Shown here: positions 39,117 through 51,245 of the stretch, in pieces
How positions within the stretch are numbered: the stretch's first letter is position 1
How the letters are laid out: each line of letters starts with the position of its first letter
Source: Oscillospiraceae bacterium
Lineage (GTDB): Bacteria; Bacillota; Clostridia; Oscillospirales; CAG-272
Direction: 5' to 3'
Length of the DNA stretch: 64,000 nucleotides
Assembly (NCBI GenBank): GCA_015064385.1
Contig: SVSI01000007.1
Span: forward strand, 17,758-81,757
Made by a program: the position numbers and the translations under genes
The notes under the pieces: generated by a model
Database searches by the model: none
The model's input: the letters and a program-made list of their open reading frames with translations, nothing else
What the model was told of the DNA's origin: nothing

Positions 39117-39786
39117 ATTGTAAAAGCTCGGAAACGGTAACGAAGGTGTAACCCTCGTCAAGCAGCTTTGGAATTATTATCTCAAGCGCGGCGGGAGTGT
39201 TACTTTTTCCGACCACGTAATCGTGCATAAGGATTATCTCATCGCCGTCCACGTTTCCTATCACTGCGTTTACGATATCGTCACACGAGGCGGGGACCCA
39301 GTCTCGCGTGTCAACACTCCACAAAACGAGAGAGTAATTCATATCCTTCGCGACAGCGCGTACAGTATCGTTGCAAACGCCCTCCGGCGGGCGGAAAAGG
39401 GTGGTTTTGTAGTTGACGCTCGAAAGTATAAGCTGTTCTGCCTTTTCAATTTCTCCCGTAAGATCCGAGGGTTTTATATTTCTAAGATGCGCGTGCGAAT
39501 AGGTGTGATTTCCTATCTCGTGTCCCGAGGCGATCTCTCTTGCAACTATTTCGGGATACTTTTCCGCGCAAACTCCGACCACGAAAAACGTGGCTTTGAT
39601 CTGATACTTTTCCAGAACGTCGAGGATCTCCTCGGTGTATTTTTTGTGTGGACCGTCGTCAAATGTGAGAGCTATACGCTTTTCTTGACTGCTTTTTGCC
39701 GTACTTTTGCCGTTGCAAGGCAAAAAAAACGCAAATATTATAAGAATTGACAGCGCCGACTTTAATAAGCGCTTCATTTTTCCCAT
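39115..39786 (-). CDS. Polysaccharide deacetylase family protein
   Basis: RIALTFDDGPHKKYTEEILDVL..GNHTYSHAHL..LFRPPEGV. Confidence 0.93.
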   Translation of the reverse strand: MGKMKRLLKSALSILIIFAFFLPCNGKSTAKSSQEKRIALTFDDGPHKKYTEEILDVLEKYQIKATFFVVGVCAEKYPEIVAREIASGHEIGNHTYSHAHLRNIKPSDLTGEIEKAEQLILSSVNYKTTLFRPPEGVCNDTVRAVAKDMNYSLVLWSVDTRDWVPASCDDIVNAVIGNVDGDEIILMHDYVVGKSNTPAALEIIIPKLLDEGYTFVTVSELLQ

Positions 39787-40574
39787 AACTCGTTAAGCGT
39801 TCCGAAGCGGTAGCCCTCGCTCTCAAGAGTCGTCATAAATTCGTCAAGGATGGCGGCGTTGGTAGCTGACGTGGGATGAAGCAGCAGTATCTCGCCGCTG
39901 TGCGTGTGCTTCAGTAGTTTTTCAAGAGATCTTTCGCAGTCGGGCTGTCTCTCGTTGTCCCAGTCTGCATAGGCAAACGACCAGAACACCGTTTTGTATC
40001 CGAGTTTTTTAGCAAGCTCAAGATTTTCCTTTGAAAATCTTCCTTGCGGTGGACGGTATATCTTTGCCATTTCCGTACCGGTGAGCTCAAAATATACCTT
40101 TTCCAGACGCTCAAGCTGTGCGGAAAAGTTTTCAATATCGTTTATCTTGCTCATATCGGGATGCTTTGCCGTGTGGTTGCAAACGAGATGTCCCTCGTCT
40201 GCCATACGCTTAACGAGCTCGGGATTTCTGATAATAAGATTTTCAAGAATGAAAAAAGCAGCGGTAGCGTTGTGCGATTTAAGGGTGTCGAGTATCTTCT
40301 CAACGTTTCCGTTTTCGTATCCCGCATCAAATGTCAGATATATTACCTTGTCGCTCGCATTTTCGTTGACGTAATACGCATCGTAGTCCTTTATAAAGGC
40401 AAGCTCGCGGTCAAGCGCGGGGATCTCGTGCGCGTCGTTTCTCTTGCAGTACCAGTTATATACCTTGCAGGAGCAGGACGCAGCGTTAGCACAAAACGAG
40501 TTTAAGAAACAGCATAAAACTACGGTCAGTGCAACGCACGGCTTTATAATATTTTTAACAGAGATTTTTCTCAT
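39774..40574 (-). CDS. pdaA: PdaA-like polysaccharide deacetylase
   Basis: VIYLTFDAGYENGNVEKILDTL..VCNHTAKHPDM..IYRPPQGRFSKENL..TVFWSFAYADWD; signal peptide. Confidence 0.8.
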   Translation of the reverse strand: MRKISVKNIIKPCVALTVVLCCFLNSFCANAASCSCKVYNWYCKRNDAHEIPALDRELAFIKDYDAYYVNENASDKVIYLTFDAGYENGNVEKILDTLKSHNATAAFFILENLIIRNPELVKRMADEGHLVCNHTAKHPDMSKINDIENFSAQLERLEKVYFELTGTEMAKIYRPPQGRFSKENLELAKKLGYKTVFWSFAYADWDNERQPDCERSLEKLLKHTHSGEILLLHPTSATNAAILDEFMTTLESEGYRFGTLNELWEK

Positions 40575-40699
40575 TTTAGAATACTTCCTTTCTTTTCATT
40601 AAAATTTTTTGCAAAGGCGAAGGCAAATATTCTCTAAAAATATTGTAAAATAAGACCTTATGTGTTAAAATAAGAAAAAATAAAAAAACGAGGATAAAA

Positions 40700-41887
40700 A
40701 TGTCTGAAAAAACTATCGGAGAAAAGTCTCTTGAGCTTCACGAAAAGTGGAGAGGAAAAATAAAAATAAGCTCGGACGTAGAGGTCAGCGACAGAGAAGC
40801 GCTCTCTCTTGCATATACGCCGGGAGTTGCAACACCCTGCCTTGAGATAGAAAAGGATCTCGACCGCTCGTGGGAGCTTACCCGACGCTGGAATACGGTA
40901 GCCGTCATTACGGACGGTAGCGCCGTTCTCGGTCTCGGAGATATCGGCCCCGAGGCGGGAATGCCCGTAATGGAGGGCAAATGTCTGCTTTTCAATAAGT
41001 TCGGAAATATAGATGCAGTTCCGCTTTGCGTAAGGACGAAGGACGTTGACGAGTTCGTAAAGACCGTCTCTCTTCTGCTTGGAAGCTTCGGCGGGGTAAA
41101 TCTTGAGGATATATCTGCGCCCAGATGCTTTGAGATCGAGCGAAAGCTCAAGGAAATATCTGATATTCCGATATTTCACGACGATCAGCACGGCACGGCT
41201 ATAATCGCCACGGCGGCGCTCAAAAACGCGCTCAAGCTCGCGGGTAAGGATATTAGCGAGGTCAAGATCGTCATAAACGGCGCGGGCGCGGCAGGTACTG
41301 CGATAGGACGTCTGTTTATGGCGTTCGGCGCAAAAAATCTCATATTTGCCGATAGAAACGGAGCGATCTCGAGAGATCTTCCCGAGAGCTTTCTGACCTC
41401 CGAGCACGCACGGCTCGCCGAGGAATCTAATCCGAGCTGCGAAAAGGGAACTCTTGCAGAGGTCATTCGCGGTGCAGACGTTTTCCTCGGAGTTTCCCGT
41501 CCGGGACTTCTCACACCCGAAATGATAAAAACTATGGCAGATAAGCCGATAATCTTCGCAATGGCAAACCCCACTCCTGAAATTATGCCCGACAAGGCAA
41601 TAGAGGCGGGCGCGTTTATAGTGGGTACCGGAAGAAGCGATTTTCCGAATCAGATAAACAATCTTCTTGCATTCCCGGGCGTTTTCAGAGGCGCACTTGA
41701 CTGCAGAGCGAGCGATATAAACGAGCAAATGAAGATCGCGGCGGCAGAGGCGCTTGCATCGGTGATACCCGAGTCCGAGCTGTCAAGAGAGTACATTTTG
41801 CCCGACGTTTTCGATAAGAGAGTCGTCGAAAAGATCTCAGAGGCGGTCATTTTGGCTGCAAGAGAAAGCGGAGTTGCAAGAAAGTAA
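40700..41887 (+). CDS. NAD(P)-dependent malic enzyme
   Basis: AYTPGVATPCLEIEKD, FHDDQHGTAI, INGAGAAGTAIGRLF, FAMANPTPEIMP. Confidence 0.95.
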   Translation: MSEKTIGEKSLELHEKWRGKIKISSDVEVSDREALSLAYTPGVATPCLEIEKDLDRSWELTRRWNTVAVITDGSAVLGLGDIGPEAGMPVMEGKCLLFNKFGNIDAVPLCVRTKDVDEFVKTVSLLLGSFGGVNLEDISAPRCFEIERKLKEISDIPIFHDDQHGTAIIATAALKNALKLAGKDISEVKIVINGAGAAGTAIGRLFMAFGAKNLIFADRNGAISRDLPESFLTSEHARLAEESNPSCEKGTLAEVIRGADVFLGVSRPGLLTPEMIKTMADKPIIFAMANPTPEIMPDKAIEAGAFIVGTGRSDFPNQINNLLAFPGVFRGALDCRASDINEQMKIAAAEALASVIPESELSREYILPDVFDKRVVEKISEAVILAARESGVARK

Positions 41888-41896
41888 ATACCGCAA

Positions 41897-41929
41897 AAAA
41901 TCACCTATGCTTGAAACATAGGTGATTTT
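41897..41929. terminator. Bidirectional terminator
   Basis: AAAATCACCTATG..CATAGGTGATTTT. Confidence 0.85.
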
Positions 41930-41931
41930 AA

Positions 41932-42489
41932 TTATAAGAACAGCGGTCTTATCTGACTGCCGCGAAGAGCGCACTCGAGCGTTTCTTCGATTTTAGAAAA
42001 ATCGGCAACGAGTGAGCTGGGTTTGGCTACCGGATCGTCCTGCGTAAGGGGGACGAAATAGACGTTTTTTCGAGATATAAGCTCGGCAAGATTTTTGAAA
42101 TTAGCCGACATAGCGTCGTTTGAAGCAAGCGCTATTACAAGCGGTTTTTCATTACGAAGATGTGCTTTTGCCGCCATAGTTACGGGCGTATCCGTGATGC
42201 CCAATGCTATCTTTGCAAGCGTGTTTCCCGTGCAGGGCGCGATTATCATAGCAGAGAGAAAGTTCTTCGGACCGATCGGCTCGCACGCCTCAAGGGTGCG
42301 AAGAACGCCTCTGTCACACGCACTCTCGACTCGCAGGAAAAATTCCTCCGGAGTGCCGAATCTCGTTGCCGTTTTTTGCACGCTGTAACTGAAGATCGGC
42401 AGTATTTCGTGCTTTGGCGCCATTTTTTCCATTTCCGACACCGAACGCGAAAGGGTGCAAAATGAACCGCAGAGTCCCCAACCTATCAT
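41932..42489 (-). CDS. spoVFB: Dipicolinate synthase subunit B
   Basis: Flavoprotein-like MIGWGLCGSFCTL..MIIAPCTGNTLAKIALGITDTPVTMAAKAHLRNEKPLVIALASNDAMS; start trimmed to 42489. Confidence 0.88.
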   Translation of the reverse strand: MIGWGLCGSFCTLSRSVSEMEKMAPKHEILPIFSYSVQKTATRFGTPEEFFLRVESACDRGVLRTLEACEPIGPKNFLSAMIIAPCTGNTLAKIALGITDTPVTMAAKAHLRNEKPLVIALASNDAMSANFKNLAELISRKNVYFVPLTQDDPVAKPSSLVADFSKIEETLECALRGSQIRPLFL

Positions 42490-43346
42490 AATGACACCTC
42501 CCCGCAAAAATGTGCGAAAACACTGTCTATAACGTACTGTGCGGCACTCTCGGGCGAAAAGCGCGCGGGTAAGGACTGCGCGTTTATTAAAGTAATACCG
42601 AGCGCGTCGGTATCCTCTTTTCTGACTCCTCCGGGCGCAGATGCAAGCTCTACTATCTTCGCCTTTTTTGAAACGCACGAAAGCGACTGCTTTGTGAATA
42701 TTACCGCAGGTACCGTGTTTATTATAACGTCGGCATCGAAAATATTCTGACCGAGATCGCATATATCATACGCACACATACCGAACTCTTTTGCCTCCTC
42801 GCGAGCGAACGCGCTCCTTGCGAAGATCTTTACCTTGCCACCGAGCGCTTTCAGCATAGATGCAAGCTCGCGCGCTATTTTGCCGTATCCCATGATGGCG
42901 AAAACAGATCCGCGTACCGTTTTAGGTGTTTCGCTTATAATAACAGAAAGCGCGCCTTCAGCCGTCGCGCGAGCGTTTTTGAGTGTAAAATCGGGATCCT
43001 TTCCGTAGTCTGTCACACGGCAGTCGCACATTTGGGGCAGCTCGCCCTCTCTCGCCGCGCCGAGCGCAACTCTTTTAACGTGCTTTAGTGCGTCGAAAAG
43101 ATGCTCGAGTGCTATTTTTTCTCTGTAAAGGGGAGCGTTGAGAAATTTTCCGTCACGTGAGAGAGGAATCGGTAAAATTACGAGATCTGCTTTGTCAAGA
43201 GCGTCCTCGAGCGACCTTTCGTCACTGTCACCGATAGCAAATCGGGAAACGGTATAACCGCGTCCGATAAGTGCCTCTGCGGCATATTTCTGCCGTACGT
43301 CTCCGCCTATAAGTGCAATTTTTTTAATGTTTTCCTTCAAAGGCAT
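42486..43346 (-). CDS. spoVFA: Dipicolinate synthase subunit A
   Basis: IALIGGDVRQKYAAEALIGRGY, GYGKIARELASMLKALGGKVKIFAR; overlaps spoVFB. Confidence 0.88.
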   Translation of the reverse strand: MPLKENIKKIALIGGDVRQKYAAEALIGRGYTVSRFAIGDSDERSLEDALDKADLVILPIPLSRDGKFLNAPLYREKIALEHLFDALKHVKRVALGAAREGELPQMCDCRVTDYGKDPDFTLKNARATAEGALSVIISETPKTVRGSVFAIMGYGKIARELASMLKALGGKVKIFARSAFAREEAKEFGMCAYDICDLGQNIFDADVIINTVPAVIFTKQSLSCVSKKAKIVELASAPGGVRKEDTDALGITLINAQSLPARFSPESAAQYVIDSVFAHFCGEVSL

Positions 43347-43489
43347 TTACCACCTTTCCAAGAGTTTTATACTTCGGGTGTAGTTTATCCTACTCTACAT
43401 AATATGTTTGAAAGCACGGCGGGACATAATTTCTATTGACTAATTATAAAAAATCATTTATAATATTAAAAACGAAAAAGGAGGAGCGT

Positions 43490-45463
43490 ATGACAAGCGA
43501 TAAGATATACAATATAGGAATACTCGCGCACGTTGATGCGGGCAAGACCACGCTTACCGAGCAGATGCTTTTCCTTTCGGGCGCACTTCGAAAGGCGGGA
43601 AGCGTTGACAACGGAGATACGCAGACCGACTATCTTTCGGTCGAGCGCGAGCGCGGAATTTCTGTACGCGCGGCACAGACTACGTTTGGCTGGAATGAAA
43701 ATCAGATAAACCTGATCGACACCCCGGGACACGTGGATTTTGCTTCCGAGGTCGAGCGAACCCTTTCTGTGCTTGACGGTGCGGTACTGCTTATCTCGGC
43801 GGTCGAGGGCGTTCAGGCATATACTGAAAATCTCTGGCACGCACTTGAAAAAATGCAGATACCTACCGTGATATTTGTAAATAAGATAGATAGAGCGGGA
43901 AGTAGATATTCGGAGCTTGTAAACGAGCTCCGCAGGTCGCTTTCAGCTCCGAAATGCTCGTTTATCCCTCTTTTGAAAGCAGTGAACGAGGGCGAAAAAA
44001 ACGCCTATGTCGAGGCGGTGTACGATAGTGAAAAGCTCCTCGAAGCGCTCGTCGAAAACGACGATGAGCTTGCGGAAAAATATCTTCTTGGAGAGAAAAT
44101 AGACGATAAGACGCTCGAGAGCGCCCTGAAAAGCGCGGTATTAAGACGGGACGCAGTTCCCGTTCTTTGCGGCTGCGCTCAAAAGGGAATCGGCGTAAAG
44201 GAGCTGCTTGACTGCATAACCGAGCTTCTTCCGAGCGCCGATAAAAAGCTGAGCGATACTCTTTGTGCGCGCGTGTTCAAGATCGAGCACGATAAGACGA
44301 TGGGTAAGATCGCTCACGTCCGTATGTACGGCGGAAAGCTTACCGCCCGCGAGAGTGTCGAGATCGAGGCGGGAAAAAGCGAGAAGATCACTCAAATACG
44401 GAAATTTAACGGACAGAAATACGTCGATACGGGTATAGTGGAGGAGGGCGATATTGCCGCGCTGTGCGGACTTTCCTCGATAAAGGCGTCACACGTTATA
44501 GGTACTCCGACGTCGCTTGAGGTATATAAGCTCGCAAATCCCTTTCTTTCAGTAAAGGTCACGCCGACAAACACCGAAGATATAGGCGAGCTGCTCGGCG
44601 CACTGCGCGAGCTTTCGGATGAAGATCCTCAGCTTGACTGTAAGTGGGAGAGCGCGGAAAGGGAACTGCTTATCTCGATAACGGGACGTATGCAGACCGA
44701 GATAATCGCCTCTATGTTAAAGGATAGATACGGACTCTCGGCGCTCTTTTCGGAGCCGTCGGTCATATATAAAGAAACTCCGCGTGCCTCGGGATTCGGA
44801 TACGAGCACTATACTATGCCAAAGCCGTGCTGGGCGGTAGTAAAGCTCGATATAGAACCGCTTGCGCGCGGCTCCGGAATCGTTTACGACGGGGGAAAAG
44901 TCCCGAATAACACCTGCTTTTATAGGTATCAGGAGCATATAAAACGATCGTTTTTCGCAAATCTTGAGCAAGGACCTCTCGGCTGGCAGGTTACCGATAT
45001 GAAGGCGACACTTTCATACGCCGAGCACCATACCATGCACACCCATCCGCTAGACTTTTTCGTTGCCACACCGATGGCGATAATGAACGGACTTACCAGG
45101 ATCGGAACTACTCTCCTTGAGCCCTTTTTGAAGGTAAGGATAAGCGCACCGAGTGAGTACCTCGGAAAGGTCATAGGAGATATAATCTCAATGCGCGGCG
45201 AGTTTGATACTCCCGTGGATACGGGAAATAATTTTACGCTCGAAGCGTATCTGCCGGTAGCGACCTCGCTCGATTACGGAGTACGCCTTGCTACCGTGAC
45301 ACACGGAAAAGGACTCTTTTTCTCTCGCTTTGACGGATATAGAGACTGCCCGATGGAGCTGGGCAAAACGGCAAAACGCAGAGGACCGGATCCGCTTGAC
45401 AGAGCAAAGTGGATACTTTACGCCCGCGGCGCTATGACGAGCGAAGATTATTCAATAATTTAA
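43490..45463 (+). CDS. TetM/TetO-like translational GTPase (EF-G superfamily)
   Basis: NIGILAHVDAGKTTLTEQMLFLSGALRKAGSVDNGDTQTDYLSVERERGISV, IDTPGHVDF, VNKIDRAG; TetM-like C-terminus. Confidence 0.88.
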   Translation: MTSDKIYNIGILAHVDAGKTTLTEQMLFLSGALRKAGSVDNGDTQTDYLSVERERGISVRAAQTTFGWNENQINLIDTPGHVDFASEVERTLSVLDGAVLLISAVEGVQAYTENLWHALEKMQIPTVIFVNKIDRAGSRYSELVNELRRSLSAPKCSFIPLLKAVNEGEKNAYVEAVYDSEKLLEALVENDDELAEKYLLGEKIDDKTLESALKSAVLRRDAVPVLCGCAQKGIGVKELLDCITELLPSADKKLSDTLCARVFKIEHDKTMGKIAHVRMYGGKLTARESVEIEAGKSEKITQIRKFNGQKYVDTGIVEEGDIAALCGLSSIKASHVIGTPTSLEVYKLANPFLSVKVTPTNTEDIGELLGALRELSDEDPQLDCKWESAERELLISITGRMQTEIIASMLKDRYGLSALFSEPSVIYKETPRASGFGYEHYTMPKPCWAVVKLDIEPLARGSGIVYDGGKVPNNTCFYRYQEHIKRSFFANLEQGPLGWQVTDMKATLSYAEHHTMHTHPLDFFVATPMAIMNGLTRIGTTLLEPFLKVRISAPSEYLGKVIGDIISMRGEFDTPVDTGNNFTLEAYLPVATSLDYGVRLATVTHGKGLFFSRFDGYRDCPMELGKTAKRRGPDPLDRAKWILYARGAMTSEDYSII

Positions 45464-45466
45464 GAT

Positions 45467-45505
45467 AAAAAGCACGGAGGATCGACAGATCCTCCGTGCT
45501 TTTTT
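45467..45505. terminator. Bidirectional terminator
   Basis: AAAAAGCACGGAGGATC GACA GATCCTCCGTGCTTTTT. Confidence 0.88.
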
Positions 45506-45506
45506 A

Positions 45507-46379
45507 TCATCTAACTATCGTTATTGCATTATGTACTACCGAGATGTCCGCCTCGCTGCACGGTATCAGCTCACCGTCGGCGCAAAGGCGTTCAAGTCCC
45601 TTGAATTTTACCGCGGTACAACGCTTGTATTTCGCTATTGAAGCGTATTTCTGAGCCACCTTTCCGTCAGGCGTTACGTGAAGTCCCTTTTTGTAGCCGC
45701 CAACGAAGGTCGCAAAGCGCAGACGGGATATCTTTTGAACGAGTATAACGTCGAGAATACCGTCGTCAAGCTCGGCGTTGGGGGCGCACATAAATCCGCC
45801 TCCGTAATATTTTCCGTTTGCTACCGCGCAGAGAAGGAAATTTCCTTTTTCATACTCTACCGTGCCGTCCTCAAGAGTAAACTCTATCTCAAGATTCTTA
45901 CCGATCTTCTTGAATAAAGTTACGACAACTCCGATCGCGTATGCAAGAGCACCCTTGACGAGCTTTAGCTTCTTGAGCTTTTCGGTGGTTGCAACCACGT
46001 CGCAGTCAAAACCGACGTTGAGTATGTTCGCGCAGTATCTGTTCCCGAATTTTATCAGATCTATCTTCTTTTCAAAGGACTCCTTTTCGGGAAGTGATCT
46101 TACGAAATCGTTTCCCGTGCCGAAGGGAACGACGGTGAGCAGAGCAGTATCACCCGCGCCCGCGTTCATTATCGCGTTGACCGATTCGTAAACGCTTCCG
46201 TCGCCGCCGTAAACGGTTATGTGCGCATCCTTACTTTCGCGGCAGACCTCTGCAATCTTTTCGGTCGCATCGCCTTGCTTTTTGGAGCGATAGCATTTAG
46301 ATTCGTCCACACCTGCGGGAGACTTTTTCTTGGAATTTATTATCGTAAATTCTTTTCTTTTTGTTTCCGTATATACCAT
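45507..46379 (-). CDS. Diacylglycerol kinase family lipid kinase
   Basis: ITVYGGDGSVYESVNAIMNAG (GGDG), PFGTGNDFVRSL. Confidence 0.93.
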   Translation of the reverse strand: MVYTETKRKEFTIINSKKKSPAGVDESKCYRSKKQGDATEKIAEVCRESKDAHITVYGGDGSVYESVNAIMNAGAGDTALLTVVPFGTGNDFVRSLPEKESFEKKIDLIKFGNRYCANILNVGFDCDVVATTEKLKKLKLVKGALAYAIGVVVTLFKKIGKNLEIEFTLEDGTVEYEKGNFLLCAVANGKYYGGGFMCAPNAELDDGILDVILVQKISRLRFATFVGGYKKGLHVTPDGKVAQKYASIAKYKRCTAVKFKGLERLCADGELIPCSEADISVVHNAITIVR

Positions 46380-46519
46380 ACTTACCTCTTATCGTTTTAA
46401 GCTTGTATGACTAAACAAGACGATTATATCACATCAATGTTAATTTGTCAAATAATGTCGCAATAAATTTACTGATTTTTGTAAAAATATTAAAAAAATA
46501 TTTTTCTTTCCCGCAATTA

Positions 46520-46547
46520 TTGACAAAGGGCAAAAAATATGTATAAT
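46520..46547 (+). promoter_or_regulatory. Sigma-A-type promoter of guaB
   Basis: TTGACA-16-TATAAT. Confidence 0.8.
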
Positions 46548-46564
46548 ATTTATAAATATTATAG

Positions 46565-48076
<1,512 letters not shown>

Positions 48077-48090
48077 AAAATATAAACAAC

Positions 48091-48131
48091 GATCCCGCGT
48101 TTGTAAAAATGCGGGATCTTGTCTTTTTTTT
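48091..48131 (+). terminator. Intrinsic terminator of guaB
   Basis: GATCCCGC..GCGGGATC followed by TTGTCTTTTTTTT. Confidence 0.8.
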
Positions 48132-48153
48132 GAAACAAAAATGCACAAAAGCG

Positions 48154-48182
48154 TTGACAAAACACGGTATTTGATGTATAAT
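48154..48182 (+). promoter_or_regulatory. Consensus sigma-A promoter of pflB
   Basis: TTGACA-17-TATAAT, perfect consensus. Confidence 0.85.
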
Positions 48183-48247
48183 ATATTTCTGCTTTGTGCA
48201 AATATTATAGGTGATACGGTTTGATTTCAAACGGTATGAAAGGATAG

Positions 48248-50482
48248 ATGATAATGAATAATTGCTGGAGAGCTTTTAAGGACGGTAACTGGACTAAAGA
48301 AATTGACGTCAGCAACTTTATAAAACTCAACTACACACCGTACGAAGGCGGCGCAGACTTCCTTGAGGGAACGACGGTGCGTACCGATGCGGTAATGACA
48401 CGAGTAAACGACCTTCTCGTCGAAGAAAACGAAAAGGGGGGCGTGCTCAAAATAGATACGGACCACGTATCCTCGATACTTTCGCACAGACCGGGATATA
48501 TCATTAAAAGCAAGGATATAATCCTCGGACTTCAGACTGACGAGCCCCTTAAAAGAGCGGTAAACCCCTTTGCGGGATACAGAAACGCCGTTCAGGCGTG
48601 CCAGGCGTACGGATACGAGATAGGCGACAACGTCCATAACGAATTCAAATATCGAACCACGCATAACACCGGTGTTTTCAGAGCATATACAGATACCATG
48701 AAAAAGGCAAGGCACGCGGGCGTTCTTACCGGACTTCCCGATGCTTACGGCAGAGGAAGAATTATCGGAGACTACCGCAGAATTGCCCTTTACGGTATGG
48801 AATACCTTATAAACGAGCGTGTAAAGGATAAAAAGCGCATCAGCGAGCGCGATATGGACGCAGAGACCATTCAGCTCGTTGAGGATATCGAAAAGCAGCT
48901 TGACTTTATGAGACAGCTCGTTGAGATGGCTGCACAGCACGGATGCGATATAAACCGTCCCGCAGAAAACGCTTACGAGGCAATACAGTGGCTCTATTTC
49001 GGATATCTCGGAGCAGTCAAGGAGCAGAACGGTGCGGCAAACAGTATCGGACGTATCTCCTCGTTTATCGATATTTATATTCAGCGTGATATTGATGAGG
49101 GTACGCTTGACGAGATTCACGCACAGGAGCTTATAGACGATCTCGTTATCAAGATGCGTCTCGTCCGCCACCTGCGTACTCCCGAATATAATAATCTCTT
49201 CGCGGGAGATCCCGTATGGGTAACGTGCTCGCTTGCAGGTATGTGCGAGGACGGCAGAACGATGGTCACGAGAACCTGCTACCGCTTCCTCCAGACGCTT
49301 TATAACCTCGGACCGAGCGCAGAGCCGAACATCACGGTTCTCTGGTCGAAGGATCTTCCGGAAAGCTTCAAGCGCTTCTGCGCAAAGGTTTCGATAGATA
49401 CCGACTCTATTCAGTACGAAAACGACGACGTTATGCGCCGTGATTTCGGAGACGACTATTCGATCGCTTGCTGTGTTTCCGCAATGAAAACGGGTAAGCA
49501 GATGCAGTTCTTCGGTGCGAGATGTAACCTTGCAAAGGTGCTTCTTATGGCGCTCAACGGCGGACGCGACGAGATCCATGGCGAGCAGATCGCTCCCGAG
49601 GGAGAGACCTTTGCCGAGGATGTCCTTGACTACGATAAGGTAATTACGGCGTTCAAGTCTTACGCATCGTGGATGGCGAAGCTTTACGTCAATACGATGA
49701 ACGTTATACACTATATGCACGATAAATACGCCTACGAGCGTCTTATGATGTCTCTGCACGACGTAGAGCCGGGACGTCTTATGGCGTTCGGTATAAGCGG
49801 ACTCAGCGTGCTGACCGACAGTCTCAGTGCGATAAAGTACGCAAAGGTAACGCCCGTAAAGGACGAGCGCGGACTTATAGTTGACTTTAAGACCGAGGGA
49901 GAATTCCCGAAATACGGAAACGACGACGACAGAGTTGACTCGATCGCAAAATGGGTAACCGAGTTCTTCTATAACGAGCTCTGCAAAACGAAGACGTACA
50001 GAGGCGCAAAGCATACGCTTTCGATACTCACCATAACCTCTAACGTGGTTTACGGTCAGAAGACCGGATCCACTCCCGACGGAAGACGCGCAGGAGAGCC
50101 CTTTGCACCCGGCGCAAACCCGATGCACGGCAGAGACAGCGAGGGCGCACTTTCCTCTCTTAATTCGGTAGCAAAGATCTGCTACGAATGCTGTCAGGAC
50201 GGTATCTCTAACACCTTCTCGATAACTCCCGATACTCTCGGAGAAAACGAGGAAAATCAAATTGAAAATCTCGTAAACGTGCTTGACGGATATTTTGCAC
50301 AGGACGCACATCACCTTAACGTAAACGTCCTCAACCGTCAGAAGCTTATCGACGCTATGAATGATCCCACGCTTTATCCCTCGCTCACTATAAGAGTCAG
50401 CGGATACGCGGTCAACTTCAATAAGCTCACAAAAGATAAGCAGCTTGAGGTTATCGCGCGTACCTTCCACGAGAAGATGTAA
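48248..50482 (+). CDS. pflB: Formate acetyltransferase (pyruvate formate-lyase)
   Basis: Catalytic SIACCVSAM and C-terminal glycyl radical motif RVSGYAVNF. Confidence 0.97.
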   Translation: MIMNNCWRAFKDGNWTKEIDVSNFIKLNYTPYEGGADFLEGTTVRTDAVMTRVNDLLVEENEKGGVLKIDTDHVSSILSHRPGYIIKSKDIILGLQTDEPLKRAVNPFAGYRNAVQACQAYGYEIGDNVHNEFKYRTTHNTGVFRAYTDTMKKARHAGVLTGLPDAYGRGRIIGDYRRIALYGMEYLINERVKDKKRISERDMDAETIQLVEDIEKQLDFMRQLVEMAAQHGCDINRPAENAYEAIQWLYFGYLGAVKEQNGAANSIGRISSFIDIYIQRDIDEGTLDEIHAQELIDDLVIKMRLVRHLRTPEYNNLFAGDPVWVTCSLAGMCEDGRTMVTRTCYRFLQTLYNLGPSAEPNITVLWSKDLPESFKRFCAKVSIDTDSIQYENDDVMRRDFGDDYSIACCVSAMKTGKQMQFFGARCNLAKVLLMALNGGRDEIHGEQIAPEGETFAEDVLDYDKVITAFKSYASWMAKLYVNTMNVIHYMHDKYAYERLMMSLHDVEPGRLMAFGISGLSVLTDSLSAIKYAKVTPVKDERGLIVDFKTEGEFPKYGNDDDRVDSIAKWVTEFFYNELCKTKTYRGAKHTLSILTITSNVVYGQKTGSTPDGRRAGEPFAPGANPMHGRDSEGALSSLNSVAKICYECCQDGISNTFSITPDTLGENEENQIENLVNVLDGYFAQDAHHLNVNVLNRQKLIDAMNDPTLYPSLTIRVSGYAVNFNKLTKDKQLEVIARTFHEKM

Positions 50483-50484
50483 TT

Positions 50485-51207
50485 ATGATAGGATATATTC
50501 ATTCATTCGAAAGTCTCGCCGCCCTTGATGGCGGCGGACTTCGCTTTGCAGTCTTTCTTTCCGCGTGTCCTATGAGATGTGCGTACTGCCATAACCCCGA
50601 TACGTGGGATAAGGGCAGCGCCGCACTTAAAATGACACCCGAGGAGCTTGTGAAAAAAGCGTCCCGATATAAGCCCTATTTCAAAAACGGCGGAGGCGTG
50701 ACCTTCGTCGGCGGAGAACCGCTTGTGCAGGCAGATTTTATTGCCGAGACGGTGCCTCTGCTCAGAGAGGCGGGGATTTCGTACGTCGTTGACACGTCCG
50801 GAGCAGTAGAGCTTACGGAGAGCGTCAAATACGTGCTTTCGAGTGCCGAAAGAGTGCTTCTCGATCTCAAATTCTGGGATGAAGAGAGCTATATAAAATA
50901 TACTAAGCAGGGAATGGATAAGGTACTTAAAACTCTCGATTTTCTCGAGAGTATCGGCAAAAAAACGGTGATACGTACGGTAGTTATCCCCGATATCAAC
51001 GACAGCGAGGAGATAATTGAAAAATATCTTCCTTACGTTCGAGATAAAAAATGCGTTGAAAGATACGAGCTTCTCGCCTTTCATACTATGGGCTTTTTCA
51101 AGTACGAAAAGCTGGGTATAGAAAATCCTTTTGCCGATAAAATCGCGCTCGATAAAGCTAAAAAGGACGAGCTTCAGGCGTTTGTTGATAAAAAACTAGA
51201 TAAATAA
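50485..51207 (+). CDS. pflA: Pyruvate formate-lyase activating enzyme
   Basis: CPMRCAYCHNPDTWD cluster motif, GGGVTFVGGEPLVQ; immediately downstream of pflB. Confidence 0.95.
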   Translation: MIGYIHSFESLAALDGGGLRFAVFLSACPMRCAYCHNPDTWDKGSAALKMTPEELVKKASRYKPYFKNGGGVTFVGGEPLVQADFIAETVPLLREAGISYVVDTSGAVELTESVKYVLSSAERVLLDLKFWDEESYIKYTKQGMDKVLKTLDFLESIGKKTVIRTVVIPDINDSEEIIEKYLPYVRDKKCVERYELLAFHTMGFFKYEKLGIENPFADKIALDKAKKDELQAFVDKKLDK

Positions 51208-51238
51208 AATGCACACTGCAAAAGCAGTGTGCATTTTC
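51207..51238. terminator. Bidirectional terminator
   Basis: AAAATGCACACTGC AAAA GCAGTGTGCATTTT. Confidence 0.88.
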
Positions 51239-51245
51239 GTTTTTA

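Noticed and set aside
43490-45463. Acquired tetracycline resistance gene
   Set aside because: Sequence context is core/sporulation genes without mobile elements, and switch-region sequence differs from TetM; kept as TetM-like only.
48227-50470. 747-aa antisense ORF across pflB, and similar long antisense ORFs (e.g. 46568-48160, 33726-35267, 6618-8063, 3131-4255, 13656-14756)
   Set aside because: They mirror strongly supported genes on the other strand, lack recognisable domains and are Cys/Ser/Arg-rich reverse-frame artefacts of codon bias.
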